Source: G963665975 sp963665975
Lineage (GTDB): Bacteria; Bacteroidota; Rhodothermia; Rhodothermales; Bin80
Reading direction: 5' to 3'
Assembly: GCA_963665975.1 (NCBI GenBank)
Contig: OY762508.1
Location: 3,038,001-3,102,000 of the forward strand
DNA length: 64,000 nt
The notes under the pieces were generated by a model that saw only the letters and a list, made by a program, of their open reading frames with translations, did not search any database and was not told the origin of the DNA. Numbering within the stretch: the stretch's first letter is position 1; each line of letters begins with the position of its first letter. Positions 1 through 8,163 of this stretch are shown piece after piece. The translations under genes and the position numbers were made by a program.

Positions 1-2
1 AC

Positions 3-518
3 GTGGTGTTGCTGCTCTATGATGGACTGGAGTTCCAGGAGGACGGGAAGTTCCACAAGACGAAGAAAGCTTCGTCCCTCCGAGAAGCGCAGCAGCGCGC
101 GAGTCGTCTTCGATCAGCACTGGAGCAGAGAGGAGTTCATCTGGATGTTCTTCGCTATTGCTCGGCAGAATTCCTGGGAAACGACTCGTTCCATGCAGTC
201 CTTGAAGCGACCAAGAGTGTTGCAGAAAAGATCCGGAAGAAAACAGGGCTGACGAGCGACGGTGCGCATCTGGTTCAGGAAGCGTTAGCGGGCGACAGCC
301 CCCTGTTGCGCATCAATGCCTTGGCGAGTGAATCACACAGAAGTGAGCAACGTGGCTTTGCGAACCTCCTCAGGGGTATGTTTGGTACTTTTCGCAATCC
401 GACGGCCCACGCGCCACGCATCACATGGCGAATGCCTGAGGAAGATGCATTGGATCTGTTTACTTTGGCCTCGTACGCTCACCGTCGCCTCGATAGTGCT
501 GATCGGCACTCACCTTAG
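3..518 (+). CDS. TIGR02391 family protein, 5'-truncated by window edge
   Basis: The reading frame is open to the left edge, so the true N-terminus probably lies outside the window. The C-terminal two thirds resemble the TIGR02391 (Ymh) family: an acidic/helical stretch with AVLEATKSVAEKIRKKTG, then DGAHLVQEAL, and the family's most conserved block, GMFGTFRNPTAHAPR, at about residues 124-138. The family is found beside restriction, phage and other accessory genes, but its biochemical role is not established. The next gene is convergent (minus strand, ending at 722). Family assignment is from remembered motif pattern only. Confidence 0.72.
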   Translation: MVLLLYDGLEFQEDGKFHKTKKASSLREAQQRASRLRSALEQRGVHLDVLRYCSAEFLGNDSFHAVLEATKSVAEKIRKKTGLTSDGAHLVQEALAGDSPLLRINALASESHRSEQRGFANLLRGMFGTFRNPTAHAPRITWRMPEEDALDLFTLASYAHRRLDSADRHSP

Positions 519-721
519 TCAGGGAATGGCACCCTCGTGCCTCCTTAGTCCGGTATCAGCTTCCGGTGGAACACCGTGCACTCAGCCATGCTCGCACGCG
601 CTCGTCGGCAGAATCCCGTCCCATCCCCTGGCTTATAAGCCGACGACTCGTTATCAACTTTATGTAAGGCTCAGACGCAACACATCTAATGTAAATTGTT
701 GCTCTTGGAAATCGAGACAAG

Positions 722-1345
722 CTACTCGTCCGGCAGCCGCTTAACCATAATATTGCGATAGCGCACGCGGCTGTCAGGGTCGTGAGCTTGCAGGGCGAAC
801 GTGCCACGGTCCAGGCGACGCTCCCCCTGGGGGTTCGTCTCCACATGGTCAACAACGGTGGAGTTGTTGATCATGATCGTGATTCGCTTGCCGCGAACGA
901 TGATATGCTCGGTGAACCATTGATCATCCGGCACGAATGCTTCCATCACATCGTCGACGCCATACAGGCTGCCGGTTTTTCGTGGATCCGTGGTGTAGGT
1001 ATTGTTGACCTGCGCCTCATACCCCTTCGACGGCCAGCCCTCTTCCTGATAGGTGGTGTGGAAGTACAGGCCCGAGTTCGCTCCCGGTGAGGTCATCACG
1101 TCGGCCTTGAAATGAAAATTGGTAAACGAGGCGTCCCCGGATTCGCCCATATAGAACAAATGGGCGCGCGATCCATGCACGACGATCGAACTGTCTTCCA
1201 CGGTAAACGAAGTGGAGTCTTCGCTGGCCTTCCAGCCATGCAGCGTGGCTCCATCAAAGAGTTCGATCCATTCTGCCTGGGCATAGACAGGGCCGGTGCA
1301 CCCCAACAACAAGACGGTGCATGCGAATAGGAATGGACGGGTCAT
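722..1345 (-). CDS. DUF1080 (3-keto-disaccharide hydrolase-type) lipoprotein
   Basis: A 207-residue protein with a lipoprotein signal (MTRPFLFACTVLLLGCTG, Cys at about residue 15) followed by a single DUF1080 concanavalin-A-like fold: WIELFDGATLHGWKA at the start, YEAQVNN and GSLYGV in the middle, FALQAHDP and VRYRNIMVKRL at the end. DUF1080 proteins include 3-keto-glucoside hydrolases and carbohydrate-binding modules. The start at 1345 was chosen over an upstream in-frame ATG at 1456 because it begins directly with the lipoprotein signal and leaves a 29-bp gap after the ThuA gene, with which it likely forms an operon. Cell-envelope sugar processing is inferred. Confidence 0.85.
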   Translation of the reverse strand: MTRPFLFACTVLLLGCTGPVYAQAEWIELFDGATLHGWKASEDSTSFTVEDSSIVVHGSRAHLFYMGESGDASFTNFHFKADVMTSPGANSGLYFHTTYQEEGWPSKGYEAQVNNTYTTDPRKTGSLYGVDDVMEAFVPDDQWFTEHIIVRGKRITIMINNSTVVDHVETNPQGERRLDRGTFALQAHDPDSRVRYRNIMVKRLPDE

Positions 1346-1374
1346 CAGTTTAGCGTGTTTGGTGATACTTGAGG

Positions 1375-2268
1375 CTACTCGGCAACGATACTGGTTTCTG
1401 TCGCCGTGGGAAAGTTTTTCGGTACCGGAATATCCACACTTCCGGTTGCAAGCCATTCCGTGCTACGCTGCAGGAGGGTTCGGAACCCGACGCAACGCAA
1501 CGCGCGGTCGTCTTCTTGGCCGGACCACAAGTGGCCCGGTAGCAGCGTTAGCACCTTGCCTTTACCATAAGGGATCCACCAGAGCATCAGTTCATGTTTG
1601 CCGGTTCCGCCATGTTCTGGTGAGGAATAGGCTGTGGCAAGGACTTGCATGTCTTCTGCTGGTCCGCGCTGTCCGTGATAGAGTTCATCGTGCGGATGCA
1701 GCCATACAATAGGCAGCCCTTTGAGAATGGGATGATCATCCATCCGCGACATGATCTGCCAGTCATGCAGCGTCCCGTGTCCCCCGCCGATATCTTCGCC
1801 GGGAGGCAGCCGAATGAGGTTGTCCTCATCATCGATGTACGCCCGGTGCCCCACATCTGGCGGTCGCCACAAGAGTCCCACCATGCGCTCAAAAGCTTCC
1901 CATCCGTGGAACGGGTTGTTGGATGCGTGCTGAACGAGCGCGGCACCTCCGCCTTCGATGTACTGCTCGAAGGCTTGTCGAACAGGCTCCGGCCACATTT
2001 CTCCGTTATAGTTGAGAAGGACTACGTCGTAGGAAGAAAAGTCAGGCCGCCAAGCGTCCCACAAACTGGCGTCCGCACCCTTGGGTGGCGCCTCAGACAC
2101 CGTGACATTGAAACGCCCCGCCTCGTCCAGAGCGGCCACGAGGTGCGCAGTGGTGCGCTCCCAGTCATGATTGTTCTGGCCTGTAATGAGCAGGACATTG
2201 GGACTGGAGCCACTAGACAGGATACTGGGCAGAAGGAGTGTCAGCAGGAGTATGTGGAGGTGCCGCAT
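1375..2268 (-). CDS. ThuA-like domain protein, secreted
   Basis: A 297-residue protein with an N-terminal hydrophobic export segment (about residues 1-20) and a ThuA-like class-I-amidotransferase-type fold: NVLLITGQNNHDW, YDVVLLNYNGE, FEQYIEGGGAALVQHASNNPF, HPILKGLP, and a late GKGKVLTLLPGHLWSG block. ThuA proteins occur in trehalose/sucrose utilisation loci and in many glycan-degradation clusters; ThuB/ThuA work through 3-keto sugars in rhizobia. Pairing with DUF1080 immediately downstream supports a 3-keto-glycoside role, but this is inference. It is divergent from the FAD oxidase gene, sharing a 188-bp intergenic region. Confidence 0.85.
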   Translation of the reverse strand: MRHLHILLLTLLLPSILSSGSSPNVLLITGQNNHDWERTTAHLVAALDEAGRFNVTVSEAPPKGADASLWDAWRPDFSSYDVVLLNYNGEMWPEPVRQAFEQYIEGGGAALVQHASNNPFHGWEAFERMVGLLWRPPDVGHRAYIDDEDNLIRLPPGEDIGGGHGTLHDWQIMSRMDDHPILKGLPIVWLHPHDELYHGQRGPAEDMQVLATAYSSPEHGGTGKHELMLWWIPYGKGKVLTLLPGHLWSGQEDDRALRCVGFRTLLQRSTEWLATGSVDIPVPKNFPTATETSIVAE

Positions 2269-2456
2269 CGTAACGTGGTAGGTAGTGATTGCCGGTAGTC
2301 ATGGTTGTGCCACCGTAGTATAATACTTGAGCCGTACTCTAACCGCCGAGGCAATTGGTACGACAATTGTTTTTCGACAGAATTGGATCTTTGTGCGAAA
2401 ACTCGGATACTTGTGCAGCCAAATAATTGCTTCCAGAGAGTTATATATCAGGACGT
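2269..2456. promoter_or_regulatory. Divergent intergenic region, ThuA / FAD oxidase
   Basis: This 188-bp non-coding stretch must hold promoters for both the leftward ThuA/DUF1080 pair and the rightward oxidase operon. A TATAAT hexamer is visible at 2319-2324 and reads TATTAT-like on the other strand. No convincing -35 partner was found for either direction. Confidence 0.25.
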
Positions 2457-3887
2457 ATGGATATTCAGACGGAGATGATACGCAGCGAACTCGCAGAGGT
2501 CGTTGGAGATGCGCATGTTTCCACGGCTGAGATGGATCGTCTGGTGTATGCGACGGACTGGTTTTGGCTGCCTCAGATGTGGCTCGATCGCGGAGAGGCT
2601 CCTCGCAAACCGGACTATATCGTACGGCCCGGATCGGCAGAGGAAATCTCCGCAGTATTGAAGATCGCCAATGCGTATCGCATACCGGTCATCCCATGGG
2701 GTGGGGGGTCTGGATCGCAAGGAGGCGCGTTGTCGGTGTTCGGTGGTATCATCGTGGACACCAAGCGGCTCAATCGCATCATCGAAATTGACGAGCGGTC
2801 TCTCACGGTGACCGCCCAAGCCGGCATCAATGGCGCGCAGTTGGAGTGGGCGCTCAATGAGCGCGGTCTGATGTTGCCACATTATCCCGCCTCAGCCAAT
2901 TGTGCAACGCTCGGTGGCTATCTGGCTCCTCGCGGTACCGGGACCATCAGCACCAAGTACGGCAAGGCGGAAGATCTCGTGCTTGGCATGCAGGTTGTAC
3001 TGCCGGATGGACATATTCTGCGCACGCCCATCGTGCCGCAGCACGCAGCAGGCCCCGATTTCTTTCGTCTCTTCCTGGGAGCGGAAGGTACATTCGGGAT
3101 CATTACGGAAGCGACCATGCAGGTCGACCATCTTCCGAAAGCGCGCCTTTTGCGGGCCATTCTCTTCGATGACCTGAAAGACGGCATCGAGGCTGGCCGG
3201 CAGATCATGACGCGCCGCCTGGATCCATTTGTGATTCGCCTCTATGACCCGCGCTCGACAGCGTCCCGTGTCAAGAAGATTCTCGGCTATGAGCTGGAAG
3301 GGGCTTACATGGTGCTCGGCTTCGACGGCGACCCGGACCTGGCGGCGCTGCAGGAGCAGAAGGCGATGGATATCATCAACTCCTTCGGAGCCAAAGATCT
3401 AGGTCGTGAACCGGGAGAGGGGTGGTGGGAGCACCGGTATGATTTTTACTACCCGCCACAGAGCCTCAAGCTACCGTGGATGTATGGAACTACCGAAACG
3501 GTGACCACCTACGACAAGATCGAAGCGCTCTATTACGCGGAAAAGAAGGCGGTCGAAGAAGGGTTTCGCGACTGGGATATCGACTTCATCGGGCACTTTT
3601 CCCACTGGTTCCACTGGGGCGTGATGGTATACACCCGCTTTATCATCAAGAATCCGCCCGAAGACGCCCGCGAGGCAGTGCGGTTGCATAACCGCGTCTG
3701 GAATACCGCGATGACGGCCGTACTGGAAAATGGCGGCATGGTCAACGAACATCACGGAGTTGGACTCAAACTTTCCCGCTTCATGCGACGTCAGTACGGC
3801 GATGCATGGCCACTCCTGGAGAAGATCAAACACGCGCTGGACCCCAACGGGATCATGAATCCCGGCAAGGTGGGCTTCGGCTTTTGA
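2457..3887 (+). CDS. FAD-linked oxidase (glycolate/D-lactate oxidase type)
   Basis: A 476-residue vanillyl-alcohol-oxidase-superfamily flavoprotein. The PCMH FAD domain is seen as a glycine-rich WGGGSGSQGGALSVFGGI loop, then HYPASANCATLGGYLAPRGTG and YGKAEDLVLGMQVVLPDG. The C-terminal oxidase domain ends with NEHHGVGLKLSRFM, where GlcD- and alkyl-DHAP-synthase-like enzymes carry a conserved His. It should oxidise a 2-hydroxy acid or similar alcohol; the substrate is unknown. I chose ATG 2457, preceded by AGGA with 5-6 nt spacing, over an in-frame ATG at 2427. Its stop overlaps the next gene's start, so it heads an operon with the CCG-like, Tm-1-like and creatininase genes. Confidence 0.88.
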   Translation: MDIQTEMIRSELAEVVGDAHVSTAEMDRLVYATDWFWLPQMWLDRGEAPRKPDYIVRPGSAEEISAVLKIANAYRIPVIPWGGGSGSQGGALSVFGGIIVDTKRLNRIIEIDERSLTVTAQAGINGAQLEWALNERGLMLPHYPASANCATLGGYLAPRGTGTISTKYGKAEDLVLGMQVVLPDGHILRTPIVPQHAAGPDFFRLFLGAEGTFGIITEATMQVDHLPKARLLRAILFDDLKDGIEAGRQIMTRRLDPFVIRLYDPRSTASRVKKILGYELEGAYMVLGFDGDPDLAALQEQKAMDIINSFGAKDLGREPGEGWWEHRYDFYYPPQSLKLPWMYGTTETVTTYDKIEALYYAEKKAVEEGFRDWDIDFIGHFSHWFHWGVMVYTRFIIKNPPEDAREAVRLHNRVWNTAMTAVLENGGMVNEHHGVGLKLSRFMRRQYGDAWPLLEKIKHALDPNGIMNPGKVGFGF

Positions 3888-5002
3888 CATACGCCAAACA
3901 CGTGCGCATAGAGAACCCTATAGCCGTCACCGAGAACTGCAGGTACTGCTTGATGTGTCGCCATGTAGCCCCTGTGGGCCACGTTATGGCGGACGAAGCA
4001 GTGACACCGCATGGCATCGCGCTTATAGTCGCCTCCCAGCGCCGGGGGCTTATCGATTGGAATGCGGAGGCGATCCGCATCCTGTACGCGGAGCCAGACG
4101 GGGGCAACTGTCGCGCGCACTGTGTGACCGATCAGCCGTTGCCTGCAGCTATTGCCGCCGTCCGCGCCGACATTGTCGCCAGGGGGCTGGCGCCACCCGA
4201 AGTGGCAGAGGTCCATGAGAAGCTGCAGCAGGCGGCGTCCCCGTATGGAGCATCACTGCCACAGCGATCAACGCTGAAGAGCGATGCCGCACTTTTCGTT
4301 AGCGATGAGGCCCACTACCTGTGGCCCAGTGCCGCCGAGAGCGCACTAAGACTCCTGGAAGCTGTGGGCATGAAGTCGGCACCGGTAGGACAGGGGCGAT
4401 CCAGCGGATTCTTGGCATGTTCTCTAGGGCTGGCCGAGACGGCAAGAGCGCAGGCGGCAGAGTTATTTGAGGAACTGCGCGCCACGGGCACCCGCAAGAT
4501 GTTCGTGCTTTCAGCGGGCGACTTGTTCACATTTCGCCAGATGTTCGACGAGCGGCTAGGCGTATCCTGGCCAACAGACATAGAACTGGTGGACCTTGCC
4601 AGCTTCCTGGCAGCGTCTCTTGACGACGGGCGCCTCACTGTTACACCATCTTTGACGTACAGGCCCTACGCCTACGTTGATCCGACACATGCGGTGCGTG
4701 CGCCAGAGCGGTTCGCTGCCGTGCGCGCCCTGGTAGGAGCCGTCTTGCCTGATCCGTGTATTGAACTATTCTGGCGCCGGGAGCGGGCCCACCCCGTTGG
4801 CAGCACCGCGCTGCAGTTTACACGCCCGGACATTGCCGAGCGTCTGACGCGGGCACGCCTGGAAGACGCACGCAGTCGTGGAGCTGAAGTGCTCCTTTGC
4901 GAAGATCCCGGCACTCTGTATCAGTTGCAGCGATTTGCCGGTGAGATGGGTCTGCAGGTTTGCGGGCTGTACGAAACACTGGCTGAGCACTTGACCTCCT
5001 AA
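3884..5002 (+). CDS. HdrD/GlcF-like CCG-domain protein with depleted cysteines
   Basis: A 372-residue protein translated from TTG at 3884, overlapping the oxidase stop, with an AAGGTGGG ribosome-binding site 9 nt upstream. The N-terminus has CRYCLMCRHVAP, a ferredoxin-like CxxCxxC whose fourth Cys is replaced by Ala. A second partial site, GNCRAHC, follows about 45 residues on. The C-terminal third aligns by pattern with a CCG domain of glycolate oxidase Fe-S subunits. There YVDPTHAVRAP stands where DPCH is usual, HPVG where CCG is usual, and EDPGTLYQL where CPxC is usual. It is probably the electron-transfer or structural partner of the flavin oxidase; cluster content is uncertain. A GTG at 3902 is an alternative start. 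Confidence 0.6.
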   Translation: MTYAKHVRIENPIAVTENCRYCLMCRHVAPVGHVMADEAVTPHGIALIVASQRRGLIDWNAEAIRILYAEPDGGNCRAHCVTDQPLPAAIAAVRADIVARGLAPPEVAEVHEKLQQAASPYGASLPQRSTLKSDAALFVSDEAHYLWPSAAESALRLLEAVGMKSAPVGQGRSSGFLACSLGLAETARAQAAELFEELRATGTRKMFVLSAGDLFTFRQMFDERLGVSWPTDIELVDLASFLAASLDDGRLTVTPSLTYRPYAYVDPTHAVRAPERFAAVRALVGAVLPDPCIELFWRRERAHPVGSTALQFTRPDIAERLTRARLEDARSRGAEVLLCEDPGTLYQLQRFAGEMGLQVCGLYETLAEHLTS

Positions 5003-5009
5003 CGGTGCT

Positions 5010-6242
5010 ATGGAGAAGACTGTCGTCCTCATTGGAACGCTTGACACGAAGGGGCCGGAAATCGCCTACCTTCGAGACCGCCTTCGCGCGCTTGGACTTG
5101 GCACGCTGGTTATCGATTCCGGTATCCTTGGGGAGCCGCTCGATATCATTCCCGATATTGATCACTCTGAAGCGGCCACCTATGGCGGCACGACGATCGA
5201 GGCCTTGCAGACAGCTGGCAGCCGGGGAATGGCGGTGCGTGGCATGCGCGAGGCGCTCAAGGTTCTCACGCTTCGCCTATATCAGGAGGGACGGCTGGAC
5301 GCCATTGTCAGCATGGGGGGCGCCGAAGGGGCCGTCATGGGGGCAGCCGCCATGATGGTGCTGCCGGTGGGCGTGCCCAAGGTCCTGGTGTCTCCGATCG
5401 CATCAGGATATCATTTTTTTGAGCCGCTTGTTGGCACGCGTGACATGATGGTGGTCCATTCCGTGGTAGACATTCTGGGCCTCAATCCTATAGCCTGCAC
5501 GGTATTCGACAATGTCGCAGCCGCGCTCTGCGGCATGATCGAACATGGCCACGGCCTGCCCAAACCAAAGCCGGGAGAGCAGTATGTGGCGATGACCATG
5601 CTGGGCAATACCACGACGGCCGTGATGGCGGCCAAAGAACGGCTCGCCGTGCATGGGTATGAGGCCGTCATATTCCACTCCAATGGCGTGGGAGGGCCGG
5701 CGATGGAGGAATTGGCAGCAGATGGCCAGTTCGTCGGCGTCATCGATTTTACAACAAACGAAGTCTATGACCCGTTAGTGGGAGGCATTCACGACGGGGG
5801 ACCTGAGCGCCTGGAAGTCATCGGCGGGCTCGGATTGCCACAGGTCATCGTGCCAGGCTGCATTGATTTCAGTGTGTGGAATGCCGGCACGGTTCCAGAG
5901 GCGTTGCGTGCCCGGCCGGCCTACGACCACAATCCGGAATACGTGCTCGTCCGTACCAGCCGCGACGAAATGGAGCAGCTCGGCAAACTCTTCGCTCGCA
6001 AACTGCATGCGGCAAAGGGGCCCGTGCACGTTGCCGTGCCGACGGAAGGATTGTCCATCCCGAATATCCCCGGCGGAGTATTCTGGGATCCGGAGTCCGA
6101 CGCGCTCTTCTTGGAGACGCTCCGCAGAGAGTTGCGGAGCGATATTCCCATACAGACATTCGCACGCCATGTCAATGATCCGGAATTCGGATGCGAGGTG
6201 GCGGATCTGTTCATATACATGATGGAGGGAAGCACCGCATGA
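5010..6242 (+). CDS. Tm-1-like ATP-binding domain protein (UPF0261)
   Basis: A 410-residue full-length UPF0261/Tm-1-like protein: it starts with VVLIGTLDTKGPEIAYLRD and has SMGGAEGAVMGAAAM, KVLVSPIASGYHFFEP, VVHSVVDILGLN, VIFHSNGVGGPAMEELA, and FVGVIDFTTNEVYDPLVGG. The plant Tm-1 homologue binds ATP; bacterial members sit in catabolic operons next to phosphoenolpyruvate-mutase-like or amidohydrolase genes, and their reaction is not settled. It starts 7 bp after the CCG-like gene and overlaps the creatininase start by 4 bp (ATGA), so it is co-translated with both. Confidence 0.9.
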   Translation: MEKTVVLIGTLDTKGPEIAYLRDRLRALGLGTLVIDSGILGEPLDIIPDIDHSEAATYGGTTIEALQTAGSRGMAVRGMREALKVLTLRLYQEGRLDAIVSMGGAEGAVMGAAAMMVLPVGVPKVLVSPIASGYHFFEPLVGTRDMMVVHSVVDILGLNPIACTVFDNVAAALCGMIEHGHGLPKPKPGEQYVAMTMLGNTTTAVMAAKERLAVHGYEAVIFHSNGVGGPAMEELAADGQFVGVIDFTTNEVYDPLVGGIHDGGPERLEVIGGLGLPQVIVPGCIDFSVWNAGTVPEALRARPAYDHNPEYVLVRTSRDEMEQLGKLFARKLHAAKGPVHVAVPTEGLSIPNIPGGVFWDPESDALFLETLRRELRSDIPIQTFARHVNDPEFGCEVADLFIYMMEGSTA

Positions 6243-7165
6243 TTGCGACGAACAGTCAGGACTACAGCCACTTGCCCGTGCTTGCAGAGGGCGAGGAGGA
6301 GTTTCGCAGCCAGTTCCTGTCCTGGGATCTGGGAGACCTGACGATGACGGACATCAAGATCTATCTGGGAACCAAGGACATCGTTCTGGTGCCCGTGGCA
6401 AGCCTCGAACAGCACGGTCCACACCTGCCACTCTACACTGACACCGTGACGGCGGTGCACATGTCCATGCGTATTGCCCACATGATCGGTGTCCTGCATT
6501 CGCCGCCTATCTGGATGGGCTATTCCCCGCAGCACATGCACGATCCGGGTCAGGGACGCGGGACCATTACGGTGCGCAGTTCAACCCTGCTTGCGGTCAT
6601 GCACGACGTGGCGCGCAGTTTGATACATCACGGGTTCAACCGGATCATCTTTATTAACGGCCACGGCTCGAACATCAAGGTCGTCGATCCCGTGCTCCGC
6701 AAGCTCCGCTATGAGACGGGAGCACTGATCAGCTTCGTCAAGCCGTACATGGAACGCTACATGGGAATTCTCCAGGGACTCATGGAGAATCCCCCGGAGG
6801 AAACGCCCGGCTGGCATGCCAGTGAACTGGAGACGTCACAGGATCTTGCCTGGAATGAACGTCTGGTTCGCATGGACCGCGCAGAATTTACACGGGCGCA
6901 TATCCCGGAATTTCTGCCGCGCTCGTTCGAAAAGAAGGACGGCATGCCCGATGTGGAATTCGAAGGCTACACGTACTTCAATTTCCCGATGGACCACCAC
7001 GAATTCATCGAGAGCGGGGTGATCGGTAACCCGTTGCGCGCCACAAAGGAAAAAGGCGAGGAAGCATTTCGACGCCTGAGCGAACATGTGGCCAGAGGCG
7101 TTATGGAACTCATGACCGTGCCCGTGACGGTCCACAACCGAGCCTTCGTCGATCGCGTACTCTAA
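6239..7165 (+). CDS. Creatininase-family amidohydrolase
   Basis: A 308-residue creatininase-fold protein. The metal-binding motif VPVASLEQHGPHLPLYTDT (Glu, His, Asp ligands) lies at about residues 49-67, and the second motif FINGHGSN at about 137-144; GWHASELETS supplies the later Glu. Family members hydrolyse cyclic or linear amides (creatinine, FAPy intermediates, mycofactocin precursor). Start 6239 was chosen because its ATG overlaps the Tm-1-like stop as ATGA. It is the last gene of the 2457-7165 operon and overlaps the convergent epimerase-like gene by 4 bp. The substrate cannot be read from the sequence. Confidence 0.88.
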   Translation: MIATNSQDYSHLPVLAEGEEEFRSQFLSWDLGDLTMTDIKIYLGTKDIVLVPVASLEQHGPHLPLYTDTVTAVHMSMRIAHMIGVLHSPPIWMGYSPQHMHDPGQGRGTITVRSSTLLAVMHDVARSLIHHGFNRIIFINGHGSNIKVVDPVLRKLRYETGALISFVKPYMERYMGILQGLMENPPEETPGWHASELETSQDLAWNERLVRMDRAEFTRAHIPEFLPRSFEKKDGMPDVEFEGYTYFNFPMDHHEFIESGVIGNPLRATKEKGEEAFRRLSEHVARGVMELMTVPVTVHNRAFVDRVL

Positions 7166-8046
7166 ATCAGTGGCAGGAGTGTTTCGGCAGATCGTTGGAC
7201 GTGCATTTCGTAGAATGAGGTGCTGAATACGCTGCTTCCGTGGTCTTCCAGGAACTTGCGCTCGCTCTCTGAAATGCCTTCCGGATTGGTATCGACGCTG
7301 TCCGGGAATCGGTTTGCGGGTGTCCGATCCAGCGGAGGACAGAATTCTACTGATAACGCGCCGTCGTAGCCGTTTTCGCGAAGCGTGGCGATAATGGCAG
7401 GCCAGTCGAACGTGCCCATGCCGCACGCCATGCGGTTGTTGTCGGCAACATGAAAGTTGACGAGCCTGCTGCCGGCATCCCGGATAGCCTGCATAGGATC
7501 GTCTTCTTCGAGGTTCATGTGGAAAATATCCAGGCAGACTCCGCAGTCCGGCCCGACGGCCTCGGCCAGCGCCAGCGCCTGGGCGCTGCGATTGATGAAG
7601 TAGGTTTCGAACCGGTTAATGGGTTCGATGCCGATCTTGACGCCGCAGCGCAACCCGTGGTCATATATTTCTTTCATGGCCTCTACGCACCAGTCCCATT
7701 CCTTGTCGGGGGTGGCATCCGGAACAATCTTGCCCACCGTTCCCGGCACGATGGAAATTACCTCTCCGCCCAGCGCTTCCACCATCGTGATGCAGTCCTT
7801 GACATAGGTCACGCTCTGAGCGCGCTGCGCTTCGGATGACGCCAAGAGGTTACGGTCTTCCAACATAAGCGTTACGGTGCCCCAGCATTGCACGCCGTGG
7901 TCCTTAAGGAGCCGGCGGACGGTCTTTAAGTCATACTTATAGGGTTCGCCCTGAATTTCCAGGCTGTTGTATCCGTACTTGGCGAGGCGCCGGACGGTGA
8001 CCTCGAGAGGCTCGACTTTCATCCAATTGTGAATGGCCAGATGCAT
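7162..8046 (-). CDS. Sugar phosphate isomerase/epimerase, ketose 3-epimerase-like
   Basis: A 294-residue xylose-isomerase-like TIM barrel. The ligands typical of D-tagatose/D-psicose 3-epimerases are visible: IGIEPINRFETYFINR (Glu), CLDIFHMNLEE (Asp and His), NFHVADNNR (His), and LSVEFCPP (final Glu). The reaction would be C3 epimerisation of a ketose or related sugar in the cytoplasm. It is the last gene of the leftward sugar ABC cluster, 117 bp after the permease, which suggests it acts on the imported sugar. Its end overlaps the creatininase end by 4 bp, so transcription converges here with no visible terminator. Confidence 0.85.
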   Translation of the reverse strand: MHLAIHNWMKVEPLEVTVRRLAKYGYNSLEIQGEPYKYDLKTVRRLLKDHGVQCWGTVTLMLEDRNLLASSEAQRAQSVTYVKDCITMVEALGGEVISIVPGTVGKIVPDATPDKEWDWCVEAMKEIYDHGLRCGVKIGIEPINRFETYFINRSAQALALAEAVGPDCGVCLDIFHMNLEEDDPMQAIRDAGSRLVNFHVADNNRMACGMGTFDWPAIIATLRENGYDGALSVEFCPPLDRTPANRFPDSVDTNPEGISESERKFLEDHGSSVFSTSFYEMHVQRSAETLLPLI

Positions 8047-8163
8047 GATGTGCAGGTTTTACGTGATAGTGATCAGGTTGGGGTAACGACGAGAAATCGA
8101 TCCACGCTTGATCCTATGTGGGCCGCTTCAGCGGGTGATTCCGAACAAGATACAATTTGCGCA

